Part shown: in pieces, positions 35,251 through 45,600 of the stretch
Position numbering within the stretch: the stretch's first letter is position 1
Layout of the letters: every line of letters starts with the position of its first letter
Assembly: GCA_041663645.1 (NCBI GenBank)
Contig: JBAYMH010000004.1
Span: 1 to 64,000, forward strand
DNA length: 64,000 bases
From: Minisyncoccus sp023229485
GTDB taxonomy: Bacteria; Patescibacteriota; Minisyncoccia; Minisyncoccales; Minisyncoccaceae
Reading direction: 5' to 3'
Translations under genes and position numbers: made by a program
The notes under the pieces: model-generated
Database searches by the model: none
The model's input: only the letters and a program-made list of their open reading frames with translations
What the model was told of the DNA's origin: nothing

Positions 35251-35269
35251 TAAATTTTAAATTTTAAAA

Positions 35270-36019
35270 ATGGATTATTTAGTTTATATTTTTTTAGGTT
35301 TTTTACAAGGTATTTTTGAGTGGTTGCCGATTTCTAGTAAGGGAATAGTTTCTTTATTTGTGAGTTATTTTAATATCCAAAATGTTAATCCTTTGGATTT
35401 GGCATTGTTTTTGCATATAGGGACATTAATAGCTACTTTTATTTATTTTTGGAAGGATATTAGAGATTTAATATTATTTAAGGATAAAAAATTTGTAAAA
35501 TTTTTTATCATAGTTTCATTTATCTCTGGAACATTAGGGTTTCTAATTTATAAATTAACCAAAAACTTTGCAGCTGGTTCTAGCTTGCTTCTTGTTGTTG
35601 GTTTGGGGTTGTTATTAACTTCATTTTTTCAAAGTAGAAAGATTAAGATTCGTATGAGTAATACGATGTCAGCGATTACTGTAGGGTTATTGCAGTCACT
35701 CTCCGCAATTCCTGGGGTATCTAGATCTGGCTCAACAATTTTTGGATTATCTTTGAGTGAGGATGATCCCGAAAAGATATTGAGATATTCTTATCTTGTG
35801 TCTATTCCAGTTGTTCTTGGTGCTGATGTTTATCTTCAGCGAGAGAATTTAGTCCAATTAACTCCCGAGGTTTTAATTGCAATTATCTCGAGTTTTGTGT
35901 TTGGTATATTGTCGCTAAAAATACTTTTAGCTTTTTCTAAAAAAATAAATTTTTCATTATTTACATTATTTTTTGGTTTTCTTTGCATAATAGGTGCATT
36001 AATTGGGTTTTTTGTTTAA
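35270..36019 (+). CDS. uppP: Undecaprenyl-diphosphatase UppP/BacA
   Basis: This 249-residue polytopic membrane enzyme recycles undecaprenyl pyrophosphate for wall synthesis and gives bacitracin resistance. Motif 1 is LQGIFEWLPISSKG (residues ~13-26, with the catalytic Glu/Ser region) and motif 2 is IPGVSRSGSTIFG (~146-158). About eight hydrophobic segments are visible. The length is slightly below the usual ~265-275. It implies that a lipid II cycle operates in this cell. Confidence 0.95.
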   Translation: MDYLVYIFLGFLQGIFEWLPISSKGIVSLFVSYFNIQNVNPLDLALFLHIGTLIATFIYFWKDIRDLILFKDKKFVKFFIIVSFISGTLGFLIYKLTKNFAAGSSLLLVVGLGLLLTSFFQSRKIKIRMSNTMSAITVGLLQSLSAIPGVSRSGSTIFGLSLSEDDPEKILRYSYLVSIPVVLGADVYLQRENLVQLTPEVLIAIISSFVFGILSLKILLAFSKKINFSLFTLFFGFLCIIGALIGFFV

Positions 36020-36024
36020 TAGCT

Positions 36025-36723
36025 ATGGTAAAAGGTCTTATTTTAGAATTAAAAAAGGAAGCAAATAAAAACCAAGCTAAAATTTTGTCTGGTTTTTTTA
36101 AAACTGGAAAGGGGCAATATGGAGAAGGTGACGTTTTTTGGGGGATAAAAGTTCCTACAATAAGAGCGATTGCGAGAAAATTTATTGAAATGTCTATTAA
36201 GGAAGTTCAGCTATTACTTGATTGTGATATTCATGAGGTTAGATTTGCCGGACTCACTATTTTGATTAGAAAATATGAAAAGGGGGATGAAAAAGAAAAG
36301 AAGAAAATCTTTAATTTGTATTTAAAAAATATCAAGAAAAATATAAATAATTGGGATTTAGTTGATCTTTCTTGTCCACAAATTATTGGAAGTTTTTTAT
36401 TCAATCAAGATAGGGATATTTTATATAAACTAGCTAGGTCTAATAACTTATGGGAAAAGCGAGTTGCAATGATTTCGACTTTCTACTTTATAAAGCGGAA
36501 TGACTTCAAAGACTCATTGTCTTTGGCAAAAATACTGTTGAATGATAAACATGATTTGATAAATAAAGCTGTCGGATGGATGCTTCGTGAGATTGGTAAG
36601 CGTAATATAGATATAGAAAAGGATTTTTTGTTCTTATATTACAATACTATGCCAAGGACGACACTTCGTTATGCAATCGAAAAGATGAATGAAGAAGAAA
36701 GAAAGTTTTTTTTGTCAAAATAA
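36025..36723 (+). CDS. DNA alkylation repair protein (AlkD-like HEAT repeats)
   Basis: The 232-residue protein, from ATG 36025, matches the AlkC/AlkD DNA alkylation repair family. These are HEAT-repeat glycosylases that excise bulky or cationic alkylated bases. Recognisable text includes GQYGEGDVFWGIKVPTIRAI (residues ~29-48), VRFAGLTILI, NNWDLVDLSCPQIIG (~105-119) and AVGWMLREIGKR (~178-189). An earlier start would run into uppP coding sequence. With uvrBAC it adds to the DNA repair content of the window. Confidence 0.92.
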   Translation: MVKGLILELKKEANKNQAKILSGFFKTGKGQYGEGDVFWGIKVPTIRAIARKFIEMSIKEVQLLLDCDIHEVRFAGLTILIRKYEKGDEKEKKKIFNLYLKNIKKNINNWDLVDLSCPQIIGSFLFNQDRDILYKLARSNNLWEKRVAMISTFYFIKRNDFKDSLSLAKILLNDKHDLINKAVGWMLREIGKRNIDIEKDFLFLYYNTMPRTTLRYAIEKMNEEERKFFLSK

Positions 36724-36740
36724 TTTAATAAAAGAAAAAT

Positions 36741-36770
36741 AAAAACTCGCTTGTGAGTTTTTTGTTTTTT
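36741..36770 (+). terminator. Intrinsic terminator after the alkylation repair gene
   Basis: AAAAACTC-GCTTGT-GAGTTTTTTG is a hairpin plus T-run between two plus-strand genes. It separates the preceding cluster from the ATPase operon. Confidence 0.82.
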
Positions 36771-36800
36771 ATGGTATTATAAAAGAAAAATTATTTTATT

Positions 36801-39191
36801 ATGGACATTACTTACATTTTTTTTGCAGTTACTATAATTTCTGTTTTTGCTTTATTTTTTGTTAATTATATACTTGGAAAGATTGCTAAAAAGAATGCCC
36901 TTAAGGCGTCGCTTTCTTTTACTTTATTTTTAATAAAGATGCCCATAAAAAGCGAAAATGAGATGAAATCTTCGAATGAAAAAGATGAGATAAAAATGAT
37001 GGAAGATTTTTATGAGTGCTTGATATCTCTTAAGTCCGAAAAAATATTTGGATCTCCTTCATGGATTGCACTTGAAATTTCAAAGGTAGGCGATGAAATA
37101 GGTTTTTACATTGCTATTCCGAAGGATTTTGAAGATTTTGTAGAAAAAAAAATATATAGTCTTTATCCTGATTGTCAACTGGAGCGAGTGAAGGATTATA
37201 ATATATTTTCATTGCGTGAGCAGATATGTTGTGGCTATTTGAAGACTTTAAAACCGGTATTTTTACCAGTAAAGACCTATAATCAGATGGAATCTGATCC
37301 TTTATCTAGTATGGCTAATGTGCTGACAAAATTAAAACAGGGAGAGGAAGTTTCTATTCAGGTCGTAATTCGTGGAAGCAATAATAAGTGGCAGAATAGA
37401 GCTAGGGAGGTAATTGAAAAAATTGCATCGGAGAACAAGAATTTCAATCAGGCTGTAGCCGAGACGGGAATTTTCAAAATATTTTTTAGTAATAAAAAAA
37501 TTGATACAACGATAGTAAAAAGGGTTGATGATGAGCTTGTTAAAAGTTTGGAATCAAAACTTGCGAAGAATAATTTTGAAACTAATATTCGTATTATTGT
37601 TTCTGCTTCAAGTCGTGATAGGGCTGAGAATGTTTTTACTCAAATATCTAATACTTTTGATCAGTACACAGGATCAAAACTTAATAACTTTAAGGTTTTT
37701 AAAGTATTAAGCGGCGAAGGATTGAGGGACATAGTTTATAAATATAGTTTTAGACTTTTTGATTCTGATAAATCTTTTGTTTTGAATAGTGAAGAATTAA
37801 CTAGTGTTTTTCATTTTCCTTCTAACTTAACAAAGATTCCTAATCTTATAATGCTTAAGGCACGAAATGCTCCCGCTCCAGCGAATCTTTCTTCTGATGG
37901 AATAATTCTAGGTTTTAATAAGTATAGGGAAGAGAAAAAGGAGATTAGAATTAAAAAAAATGATAGGGAAAGGCATTTATATATAATTGGACAAACTGGA
38001 ACTGGAAAATCTGTTTTTCAAGCTAATTTAATTGAGCAAGACATTCTTTCTGGTAATGGAATTGGAGTAATTGATCCTCATGGGGATTTGATTGAAAAAA
38101 TATTGGGAATGATACCTAATAATCGAGTTGAGGATGTTGTACTTTTTGATCCTTCTAATTTGGAAAGAGTTGTTGGTTTGAATATGCTTGAATATGATCC
38201 GAAATTTCCAGAGCAAAAAACTTTCATTGTTAATGAATTAATTAATATTTTTGATAAGCTTTATGATTTGAAGCAGACTGGTGGGCCACTTTTTGAACAA
38301 TATACAAGAAATGCATTAATGCTATTGATGGACGATCCGAGTGAGACTTATACTTTAATGGAAGTACCAAAGGTTTTAGCTGATGAAAATTTTAGACATA
38401 AGTTACTTGCAAAATGTAAAAATATTTTAGTAAAAGAATTTTGGGAGAAGCAAGCTGAAAAAGCTGGAGGAGAAGGTGCTCTTAAAAATATGGTTCCTTA
38501 TATTACTTCAAAATTTGATACTTTTATTTCTAATGATTACGTAAGGCCAATTATAGGGCAAGCAAAAAGTACTTTTAATTTTCGTGAAATAATAGATAAT
38601 AAGAAAATATTTTTAGTTAACTTGAGCAAAGGGAGGTTAGGAGAAATGAATAGTTCTTTAATTGGATTAATCGTAACGGGAAAATTGACCATAGCAGCTT
38701 TTTCGCGTGTCGATACCCCAGAAGAAAAAAGGAATAATTTTTATCTTTATATTGATGAGTTTCAGAATTTTGCTACTAATAGTATTTCTACTATTCTTTC
38801 GGAGGCAAGAAAGTATAAGCTATGCTTGACTATTGCACATCAATTTATAGGGCAGTTACCACAATTAATTAGAGATAGTGTATTTGGAAATGTGGGTACG
38901 GTAGTTGCTTTTAGGATTGGAGCTGACGATGCGGAGTTTTTAGAGAAACAATTTCAGCCAACTTTTTCGGCTCATGATTTGATAAATATTGGTAATTTTA
39001 ATTTTTATACAAAATTAATGATTGACGGAGAAGTTTCTAAGCCATTCAATGTTATTGCTAATCCTCCATCATTTTCTGACGTAAATAGGGCGGCTGACAT
39101 TAAACAGTATTATTTTTTAGTTTATGGTCGTGATAGGTTTTTTGCAGAAAAAGACATCAAGGAAAGGCGAATGTTTATTGACTTAATGTAA
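36801..39191 (+). CDS. Membrane-anchored HerA/TraG-type (type IV secretion DNA-binding) ATPase
   Basis: The 796-residue protein has an N-terminal membrane segment (residues ~4-25), a ~350-residue domain with no family I can name, and a C-terminal P-loop motor. Walker A is GQTGTGKS (residues 397-404), followed by GIGVIDPHGDLIEKIL, Walker B FYLYIDEFQNF (~647-657) and the LSEARKYKLCLTIAHQF sensor segment. This motor class includes TraD/TraG/VirB4 coupling ATPases and HerA DNA pumps. No other conjugation genes accompany it. It heads a four-gene operon with a J-domain-like protein, a set likely built around the membrane. Confidence 0.85.
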   Translation: MDITYIFFAVTIISVFALFFVNYILGKIAKKNALKASLSFTLFLIKMPIKSENEMKSSNEKDEIKMMEDFYECLISLKSEKIFGSPSWIALEISKVGDEIGFYIAIPKDFEDFVEKKIYSLYPDCQLERVKDYNIFSLREQICCGYLKTLKPVFLPVKTYNQMESDPLSSMANVLTKLKQGEEVSIQVVIRGSNNKWQNRAREVIEKIASENKNFNQAVAETGIFKIFFSNKKIDTTIVKRVDDELVKSLESKLAKNNFETNIRIIVSASSRDRAENVFTQISNTFDQYTGSKLNNFKVFKVLSGEGLRDIVYKYSFRLFDSDKSFVLNSEELTSVFHFPSNLTKIPNLIMLKARNAPAPANLSSDGIILGFNKYREEKKEIRIKKNDRERHLYIIGQTGTGKSVFQANLIEQDILSGNGIGVIDPHGDLIEKILGMIPNNRVEDVVLFDPSNLERVVGLNMLEYDPKFPEQKTFIVNELINIFDKLYDLKQTGGPLFEQYTRNALMLLMDDPSETYTLMEVPKVLADENFRHKLLAKCKNILVKEFWEKQAEKAGGEGALKNMVPYITSKFDTFISNDYVRPIIGQAKSTFNFREIIDNKKIFLVNLSKGRLGEMNSSLIGLIVTGKLTIAAFSRVDTPEEKRNNFYLYIDEFQNFATNSISTILSEARKYKLCLTIAHQFIGQLPQLIRDSVFGNVGTVVAFRIGADDAEFLEKQFQPTFSAHDLINIGNFNFYTKLMIDGEVSKPFNVIANPPSFSDVNRAADIKQYYFLVYGRDRFFAEKDIKERRMFIDLM

Positions 39192-39213
39192 TATTTATTT
39201 TATAGTAATATAT

Positions 39214-41763
39214 ATGGAAGAAGGTTTTTTAAAAGGTATTAAAAAGAAGGGGGGGAACGATATTCCTCCTGATTTTGATCTTGTAAAAGCTAAAAGAGAG
39301 TTAGCATTAGCTTATCATCCAGACATTGGTGGAGATGGGGAAAAGATGCAGAAAGTTAATAATGCGTTTGATAACGGAGATATTGAATTTTTGTATGAGG
39401 AAGTGAAGAATTTGAGAATTTCTAAGGCAATAACCGAAGATCAAGAACAAATCTTACGTGATAAGATTTGTAATATACAGGAGATATATGATTTTCCTGA
39501 AGAAGTTGAGGCGTTATCGACTAAGCTTAAAAAAGGAGAATACTTTGAAGTTGTTAATGAAATTATTAAAAGGGCAAGAGAAAAAGGCATATTTCATACC
39601 GTAATAGTTCCCGATAGTTCTAAAAAAATTTTAGGAATAAAAATGATTCCTTATAAGGCAACAGTTGACCCTGGTGATATTTATGAAGATGAAAAAAATG
39701 TTTCGGGTAGTAATGATGAGCGTAAGGAGCGTGGTGATATTGGAAAGCGTGAAAATAGTTCGATAAATGATCGACTTCGTGATATTGAGAGAATGATGAC
39801 AAAAATTAATGAAAGGAAAGAAAAAAGTTTCGATGATATGCAAACTGGAGTTGAGACTGAAAGAAAGATGCCAGCAGTAGAGGAAAAAGTTACTACAGCA
39901 AGAGGAAAACTTTTGAAATCTCAGCAAATGATGGAAGAAATAAAAAGAGTGCAGGAAATTAGTAATCTGGATTTTCCTGTTAATGTAGTGTCTTTCGGTT
40001 CTAAGCAACAAGCTGAAAATGTTTTAAAAAAAGATGAAAAAAATATTGAGTTCATGCATCGTAGATTAAAAGAATGGACTGCTAGCGAAGTTAAGAACGA
40101 TCCAATTTCTTTTATTTCTGATGTTTTGAATAACATTAATCGTCAAATTGAATTAAAGAGAGAAATAAAACTGCCCAAAAGGGCACTGGGCGTTGTTTTT
40201 CAATTACTTCAACGTGAGTATTCTAAAAATGAAGAATATAGCGATCGTAAAAGTAATAGAGATATTTTGGACGAGGCACGAGAAAATTTATTGGGAGGAG
40301 ATGTTGAAAAAATATTAAATGAATTAAAAAATGCAGAGGATTTATTTAGAATTGATAGTATTTTTAGAGCCTATATAAAAGGTAGTGGAGTCGGTGATGG
40401 TAAAAAGAGTACCGAGGGGGAAATAGGCGATACGATACTTTTGGGAGATAGCAAGAAAGGAGATGGTACCTTTGTTGACAATAAGGTTAGTGATAATAAG
40501 AAAGAATTTTATTTTGGAGGAGAGATTCCTTTGAGTGAAATAATAAGAACTGGAGCAAAAGGTAAAAATAAAAAAGCGGAAGGTTCTGGTAAAAAATTAA
40601 ATATTATTGGGACTACTCCTTTAACGGAAAATGTTTTTGGAGATAATGAGCCTAATGTGGGAGTGAATAAAGTAGTTCGAGGTGGCACTATACCTGTTGG
40701 TGAGGGCAATGAAATCAAAGAAACATCTAGCTTTAGAAATTCTGAGTTATTAGAAAAAAAGAGAAATGATATTATAAGAATGCAAGATGCTTTGAAGAAT
40801 ATTCCGCTTTCCGATAATGGAATTAAGGCTGAGGATGTTGCTCGATATTCAGGAAGTATTGAGGATAAAGGCGAGAAGAGTGATAATATTGAGAAGTTGG
40901 GCGTAGAGGGTGAAGGTGCCGAGAGTGGTAAATTGTTTAATGAAGGGGATGAGTTAAGGCTAGAAGCTAAACAGATTTATTTTGAAATGATTCGAGATCT
41001 AGTTGATTTGGATATTAAAATAGAGGATATAAAAAAAGAGAGGATAAGGCAGGAAAGAGTTTCAGTTCGTTTGGGAATAAGAAAAAGCAAAGAATCAGAA
41101 TTAGAAAATGAGTATCGAAAAACTCAAGATGATTATAGAAACCTAAGAAAAAAGATTGTAGAAAAAAGTGGCCTTGGTGAAGATGAAATAGATGAAAAAA
41201 TTATTTCAATGAGGCGGGAACTTGGGCAAATGAAGTCAAGGTTTAACAAGGAAAAGGCTGGGGAGTATATACAACATTTAAAAAAAATAGTTGAGTATCA
41301 AAAAGATTCCTTGCCTGAAAAGAAAAAAATTCTTTTTGAAAAAATAGTGACAACAATAAAGGATAAACGAGCTCAGATAATAATAAGTGCTTTATTGCTG
41401 GGGATTTCTATTGCTATTCCTGCGACAGGTGGTGCTTCATGGCTTACCCATGGGATTGTGTCGGGTTTCCTTCCTGAAGAATTGGGAATGCCTTTGAAAT
41501 ATCTTGGCACAGCTACTGGTGGATATTTGTTTGGAAACGATCTTAAACCGATGCTTGAAGCAAGAAAATTGAAAATTGTTGAAATTGAGAAAAGGATAGT
41601 TGAAAAAATTAACAATTTTGTATATCCTAAAGTAAATAGCATTAATGATTTTAGTGTAGATGATGATTATGTGATTAAGAATGCAACTTTTTTTAATAAG
41701 TTTCAAAAATTGGAAGCGAAGAATAATTTTATAAAAGCAAAAAAGCAAATAATAGAATCATAA
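39214..41763 (+). CDS. Large membrane protein with N-terminal J-domain-like segment
   Basis: The 849-residue protein begins with a J-like segment: KRELALAYHPDIGGDG with HPD at residues 35-37, then KVNNAFDNGD. A canonical helix I is not evident. The middle is charged and probably disordered or coiled, with five short related motifs (GDTILLGDS, GGEIPLSEI, IGTTPLTEN, GGTIPVGEG, KNIPLSDNG; ~405-535). Coiled-coil text follows (~600-700). One or two membrane segments lie at ~720-775 (IIISALLLGISIAIPATGG). It could recruit an Hsp70-type chaperone or act as a scaffold for the upstream ATPase. It is not a known DnaJ. Confidence 0.65.
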   Translation: MEEGFLKGIKKKGGNDIPPDFDLVKAKRELALAYHPDIGGDGEKMQKVNNAFDNGDIEFLYEEVKNLRISKAITEDQEQILRDKICNIQEIYDFPEEVEALSTKLKKGEYFEVVNEIIKRAREKGIFHTVIVPDSSKKILGIKMIPYKATVDPGDIYEDEKNVSGSNDERKERGDIGKRENSSINDRLRDIERMMTKINERKEKSFDDMQTGVETERKMPAVEEKVTTARGKLLKSQQMMEEIKRVQEISNLDFPVNVVSFGSKQQAENVLKKDEKNIEFMHRRLKEWTASEVKNDPISFISDVLNNINRQIELKREIKLPKRALGVVFQLLQREYSKNEEYSDRKSNRDILDEARENLLGGDVEKILNELKNAEDLFRIDSIFRAYIKGSGVGDGKKSTEGEIGDTILLGDSKKGDGTFVDNKVSDNKKEFYFGGEIPLSEIIRTGAKGKNKKAEGSGKKLNIIGTTPLTENVFGDNEPNVGVNKVVRGGTIPVGEGNEIKETSSFRNSELLEKKRNDIIRMQDALKNIPLSDNGIKAEDVARYSGSIEDKGEKSDNIEKLGVEGEGAESGKLFNEGDELRLEAKQIYFEMIRDLVDLDIKIEDIKKERIRQERVSVRLGIRKSKESELENEYRKTQDDYRNLRKKIVEKSGLGEDEIDEKIISMRRELGQMKSRFNKEKAGEYIQHLKKIVEYQKDSLPEKKKILFEKIVTTIKDKRAQIIISALLLGISIAIPATGGASWLTHGIVSGFLPEELGMPLKYLGTATGGYLFGNDLKPMLEARKLKIVEIEKRIVEKINNFVYPKVNSINDFSVDDDYVIKNATFFNKFQKLEAKNNFIKAKKQIIES

Positions 41764-41775
41764 CGAAAAAACAAT

Positions 41776-42084
41776 ATGAACCCAAAAGAAAAAATTTCAA
41801 TTCATTGTAAAGATATAATAAGTGAACTTAATCTAGAAAATCTTTCAGAGGATGAACAAGTGAAAATGATTTCTGAGATGAGTGATGTTGTTTATGAAAA
41901 GATTATCCTTAGAGTTCTCGATAAATTAAGTATTGAAGATTCTGTTGCTTTGACTAATTTACTTAATTTAGAAAAGCATGAGGAATCTACAGCTTTTTTA
42001 AATGAAAAAATTCCAAATTTTGAAAAAATTATAGATGAGGAAGTTACAGATTTTCAAGAAGAACTAATTAAATTTTCAAAATAA
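41776..42084 (+). CDS. Small acidic helical protein, DUF5663-like
   Basis: The 102-residue protein is acidic and all-helical by eye, with no signal peptide or membrane segment. Text such as LENLSEDEQVKMISEMSDVVYEKI, spread over residues ~20-45, and a closing ITDFQEELIKF-type helix resemble DUF5663-like small proteins common in CPR. Function is unknown. Its TAA overlaps the next gene's ATG by one base, and it lies 12 bp after the J-domain-like gene. Confidence 0.6.
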   Translation: MNPKEKISIHCKDIISELNLENLSEDEQVKMISEMSDVVYEKIILRVLDKLSIEDSVALTNLLNLEKHEESTAFLNEKIPNFEKIIDEEVTDFQEELIKFSK

Positions 42085-42503
42085 TGATAAATAGTACTGA
42101 TGACCAGAATATCGGTCCATTGGAAGAAGACATGGTAGTAGAAGAAGAGAAAGAAGAAACTGCTCCTGTTTCCGAAGCAGATATTTTGGAAAGAGAAAAG
42201 ACTTTAGAAGAGGAAAAAAAGTTACTTGATCCAGTGACTAAATTTGTTAATTATTTTTTTAAAAAAAAGAGTATTGAAAAAGATGAACGTGAGGAGGTCG
42301 CTCATATTGAACAATTAAGTTCCAAGAAAGAAGATGCTCCCATAAAGACCGAAAAGGATGAAATTGACGAGCTTGTTGCTATCGCTTTATCGAAAGGGAT
42401 TGAGGTAGCTGGTAATTTGGCGAAACATAAGAGTCCTTATGTTATTGACGCTTTTCATGATAGACTAATAGAAGAGATGAAAAAAGGAAAAACCGACGAA
42501 TAA
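42084..42503 (+). CDS. Acidic hypothetical protein, last gene of the ATPase operon
   Basis: The 139-residue protein has a highly Glu-rich N-terminal half (residues ~10-50), a short basic patch FFKKKS near 58, and a C-terminal helical part with LVAIALSKGIEVAGNLAKH (~95-113). I recognise no family. It overlaps the preceding gene by 1 bp and is followed by a strong terminator, so it ends the four-gene unit that starts at 36801. Confidence 0.6.
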   Translation: MINSTDDQNIGPLEEDMVVEEEKEETAPVSEADILEREKTLEEEKKLLDPVTKFVNYFFKKKSIEKDEREEVAHIEQLSSKKEDAPIKTEKDEIDELVAIALSKGIEVAGNLAKHKSPYVIDAFHDRLIEEMKKGKTDE

Positions 42504-42508
42504 AAAAT

Positions 42509-42536
42509 AAACCGCATAATAGCGGTTTTTGATTTT
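42509..42536 (+). terminator. Intrinsic terminator of the ATPase/J-domain operon
   Basis: AAACCGC-ATAATA-GCGGTTTTT is a clean hairpin and T-run directly after the fourth gene of the operon. Confidence 0.9.
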
Positions 42537-42611
42537 TAAAGAAGGAGTGGCGAGAATTTAAAAAATGAGATAGCATTTAAGAAAGACTGATTTTAAAGAA
42601 CGAATGAAGAT

Positions 42612-45600
42612 ATGAACAAAGATTTGCTTAAAAAACTTAATAAAGAGCAAAAGGAAGCTACAATTTTTGGCAATGGACCCTTGATGGTGGTTGCTGGGGC
42701 TGGAACTGGAAAAACAACAGTTTTGACCAATAGGATAGCTTATTTAATTGAGAGAAAGAATATAAAACCTCAAGAAATTTTGGCTTTAACTTTTACTGAA
42801 AAGGCAGCACAAGAAATGCAGGATAGAGTAGAAAAATTACTTCCTTTTGGTTATTATGATTTTTGGATTTCGACATTTCATTCTTTTGCGGATAAGCTAT
42901 TAAGAACACACGGACTCATTATTGGAATACCGACTGACTATAAGCTTTTAGAGCAGACCGGAAGTTGGATAATGGTAAAGAAGAATTTTGGCAAATTCAG
43001 TTTTTTAAAAGAATATCGTCCCTTGGGTAATCCAACTAAATTTATTCATGCTTTAATTTCACATTTTAATCATTGTAAGAATGAGGGGATTTATCCTGAA
43101 AATTATCGAGAGTATGCCGAAACTTTAAAGATGGATACTGATAGTTTTTTATTGAAAAAAAGTAAGAAAAAAAAGATAGGTGAGGAAAATGAGGATGAAT
43201 TAAAGTTAGCAGAGCGAGCAAGAATAGAAGAGCTAGCAATGGCTTATGAAACATATCAACAATTATTATTGGATAATAGTTGTCTTGATTTTGGTGATTT
43301 GATAAATTATGCAATTAAATTACTTGAAAAAAAACCAGAGATACTTGAAAAAATGAGAATGCAATTTAAATATGTGCTTGTTGATGAATTTCAGGATACA
43401 AATTGGGTTCAATATGAACTTGTGAAAAAAATTGCTTTTCCTAAAAATAATATAAATGTTTTTGCTGACGACGATCAAAGTATTTTTTCTTTCCAAGGAG
43501 CATCATTTAATAATGTTCTTCGTTTTAAGAAGGATTATCCGAATTCAAAAGATACTGTTTTGATTCAGAATTATCGTTCTCCGCAGAATATTCTTGACTT
43601 AGCATATAATTTTATCCAGTATAACAATCCTAATAGGCTTGAATATCAATTGAATGAAATTGAGGAAATAAGAAAAAGGGCCGAGGAGAGAGGAGTTGAT
43701 CTTGATAATTTTAAAAAAATTGATAAGAAGTTAATCAGTCCAAATAAAAAAAAGGGGGCATTGGAGCTTTTAAGTTTTGAATCAGCTGATGAAGAGATAA
43801 CTGGTGTTGTTGGTAAGATATGGGAAATTAAAGAGATGGATGATAATGTTAGTTTTTCTGATTTTGCAATCTTAACTAGAACAAATGATTCAGCGAATAA
43901 TTTTAGTCGAGCTATGGATAGGGCTGGAATACCTTATCAGTTCTATTCTTCAAAGGGGTTGTATACTCATCCTTTAATATTGGATATGATTTCGTATTTT
44001 AAGGTATTGATTGATTTTTATGATTCAGCAAGTTTTTATAGAATACTCAGAATGTTACCTTTGGATTTACCACCCGAAGATGTAGCTAAAATAACTCAAT
44101 ATAGCAACAAAAAAGGACTTCCAGTTTTTGAGGCTATTCAGCAAGATGATTTACTGGATACGATAACACAAGTAAATAGGAAAAAACTTCAAGATCTAAT
44201 TTTGTTCATAAGGAAGCATTATCGATTATCTCGAGAAAAAAATGTGGCTGAAGTTTTTGTTAATATCCTTGAGGATGTTGGTTATTCGAGAGTGTTGTCG
44301 GCGGCTACCGAAGAGAATTTGCATAATTGGGAGGTTATATATCAGTTCTATGAAAAGATAAAAAATTTCGAAAATACACATATAGACGGAAAGTTAATTT
44401 CATTTACCGAGCAAATGCAGATGGAATTAGATTCAGGAGAAGAAGGTAATTTTAAAATTAGCCTTGATGATGCTTTTGATTCGGTTAAAATAATGACGGT
44501 TCATTCTGCAAAAGGACTAGAGTTTGATTATGTATTTTTGACAAATTTGGTGCATAGGAAATTTCCCTCTGACCAAAGAAAGGAACCAATAGAGATACCT
44601 GATAAGCTAGTTAAAGAAGTTTTACCTGAAGGAGATGCACATATCCAGGAAGAGAGAAGACTTTTTTATGTGGGATTAACTAGGGCAAAAAAGGGATTAT
44701 TTCTAACATGGGCTTCTGATTATGGTGGAAAGATATTAAAAAAACCATCACGATTTTTACTGGAAAGTAAGTTGATAAGCGAAGAAGCTTTGGAAAAGCA
44801 AAAATTAACTAGAGGCCATGGCAGTAGTTCTTATGGGAAAAATTTTGGATTCAAATTAGAATCGAATGAAACCATAAAGAATGATAATATTAAAAGATTT
44901 TTACCCGACCATTTTTCTTTTTCACAGCTTGCTTCTTTTGAAAATTGTCCCTTGCAGTATAAGTTTATGCATATTTTGAAAATTCCAACTAAAGGAAAGT
45001 CTAATTTTAGTTTTGGCAAGAGTATCCACAATTCTTTATATAAATTTGTATATGATTCGCAAAATGGTCTTAAAAATGAGTATCCGACATTAGGTGATTT
45101 AATGCGTACTTATGAAAAGGAATGGATTAATGACTGGTATGAGGATGCTCAGGAGCAGCAAGAATTTTTTAAAAACGGAGAAAAAATATTAAAGAATTTT
45201 TATAATAATTTTATTTTAGATAAACCAAAGGTGTTCACTTTTGACGACGTTCTTGCACTTGAAAAAACTTTTTCATTAAAAATTGTTGGCAATAATGTCA
45301 TTGGGGCCATTGATAGAATTGATGATCTTGGTGATGGTGTTGAAATTATTGATTATAAAACTGGTAATCCAAAAACAAGCTTAGGAACTGATGAACGATT
45401 TCAGCTATTAATTTATCATTTAGCGGCAAAAAAAATATTTAATTTGGAAGTTAAAAAGCTAACATTTTTCTATGTTGAAAATGGATCAAAATTTTCTTTT
45501 GAACCAAAGGATGGGGATGAAGATAAGACGGAAAAAAAGATAGCTGATATAATAGATAAATTAAAGAGAAGTAGTTTTAAGCCAACAGCTGGTTGGCATT

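Noticed and set aside
36801..42503. ATPase operon as an integrated conjugative element or prophage
   Set aside because: No relaxase, integrase, capsid, tail or other mating-pair genes are nearby, and composition looks like the background, so only a chromosomal membrane system can be supported.
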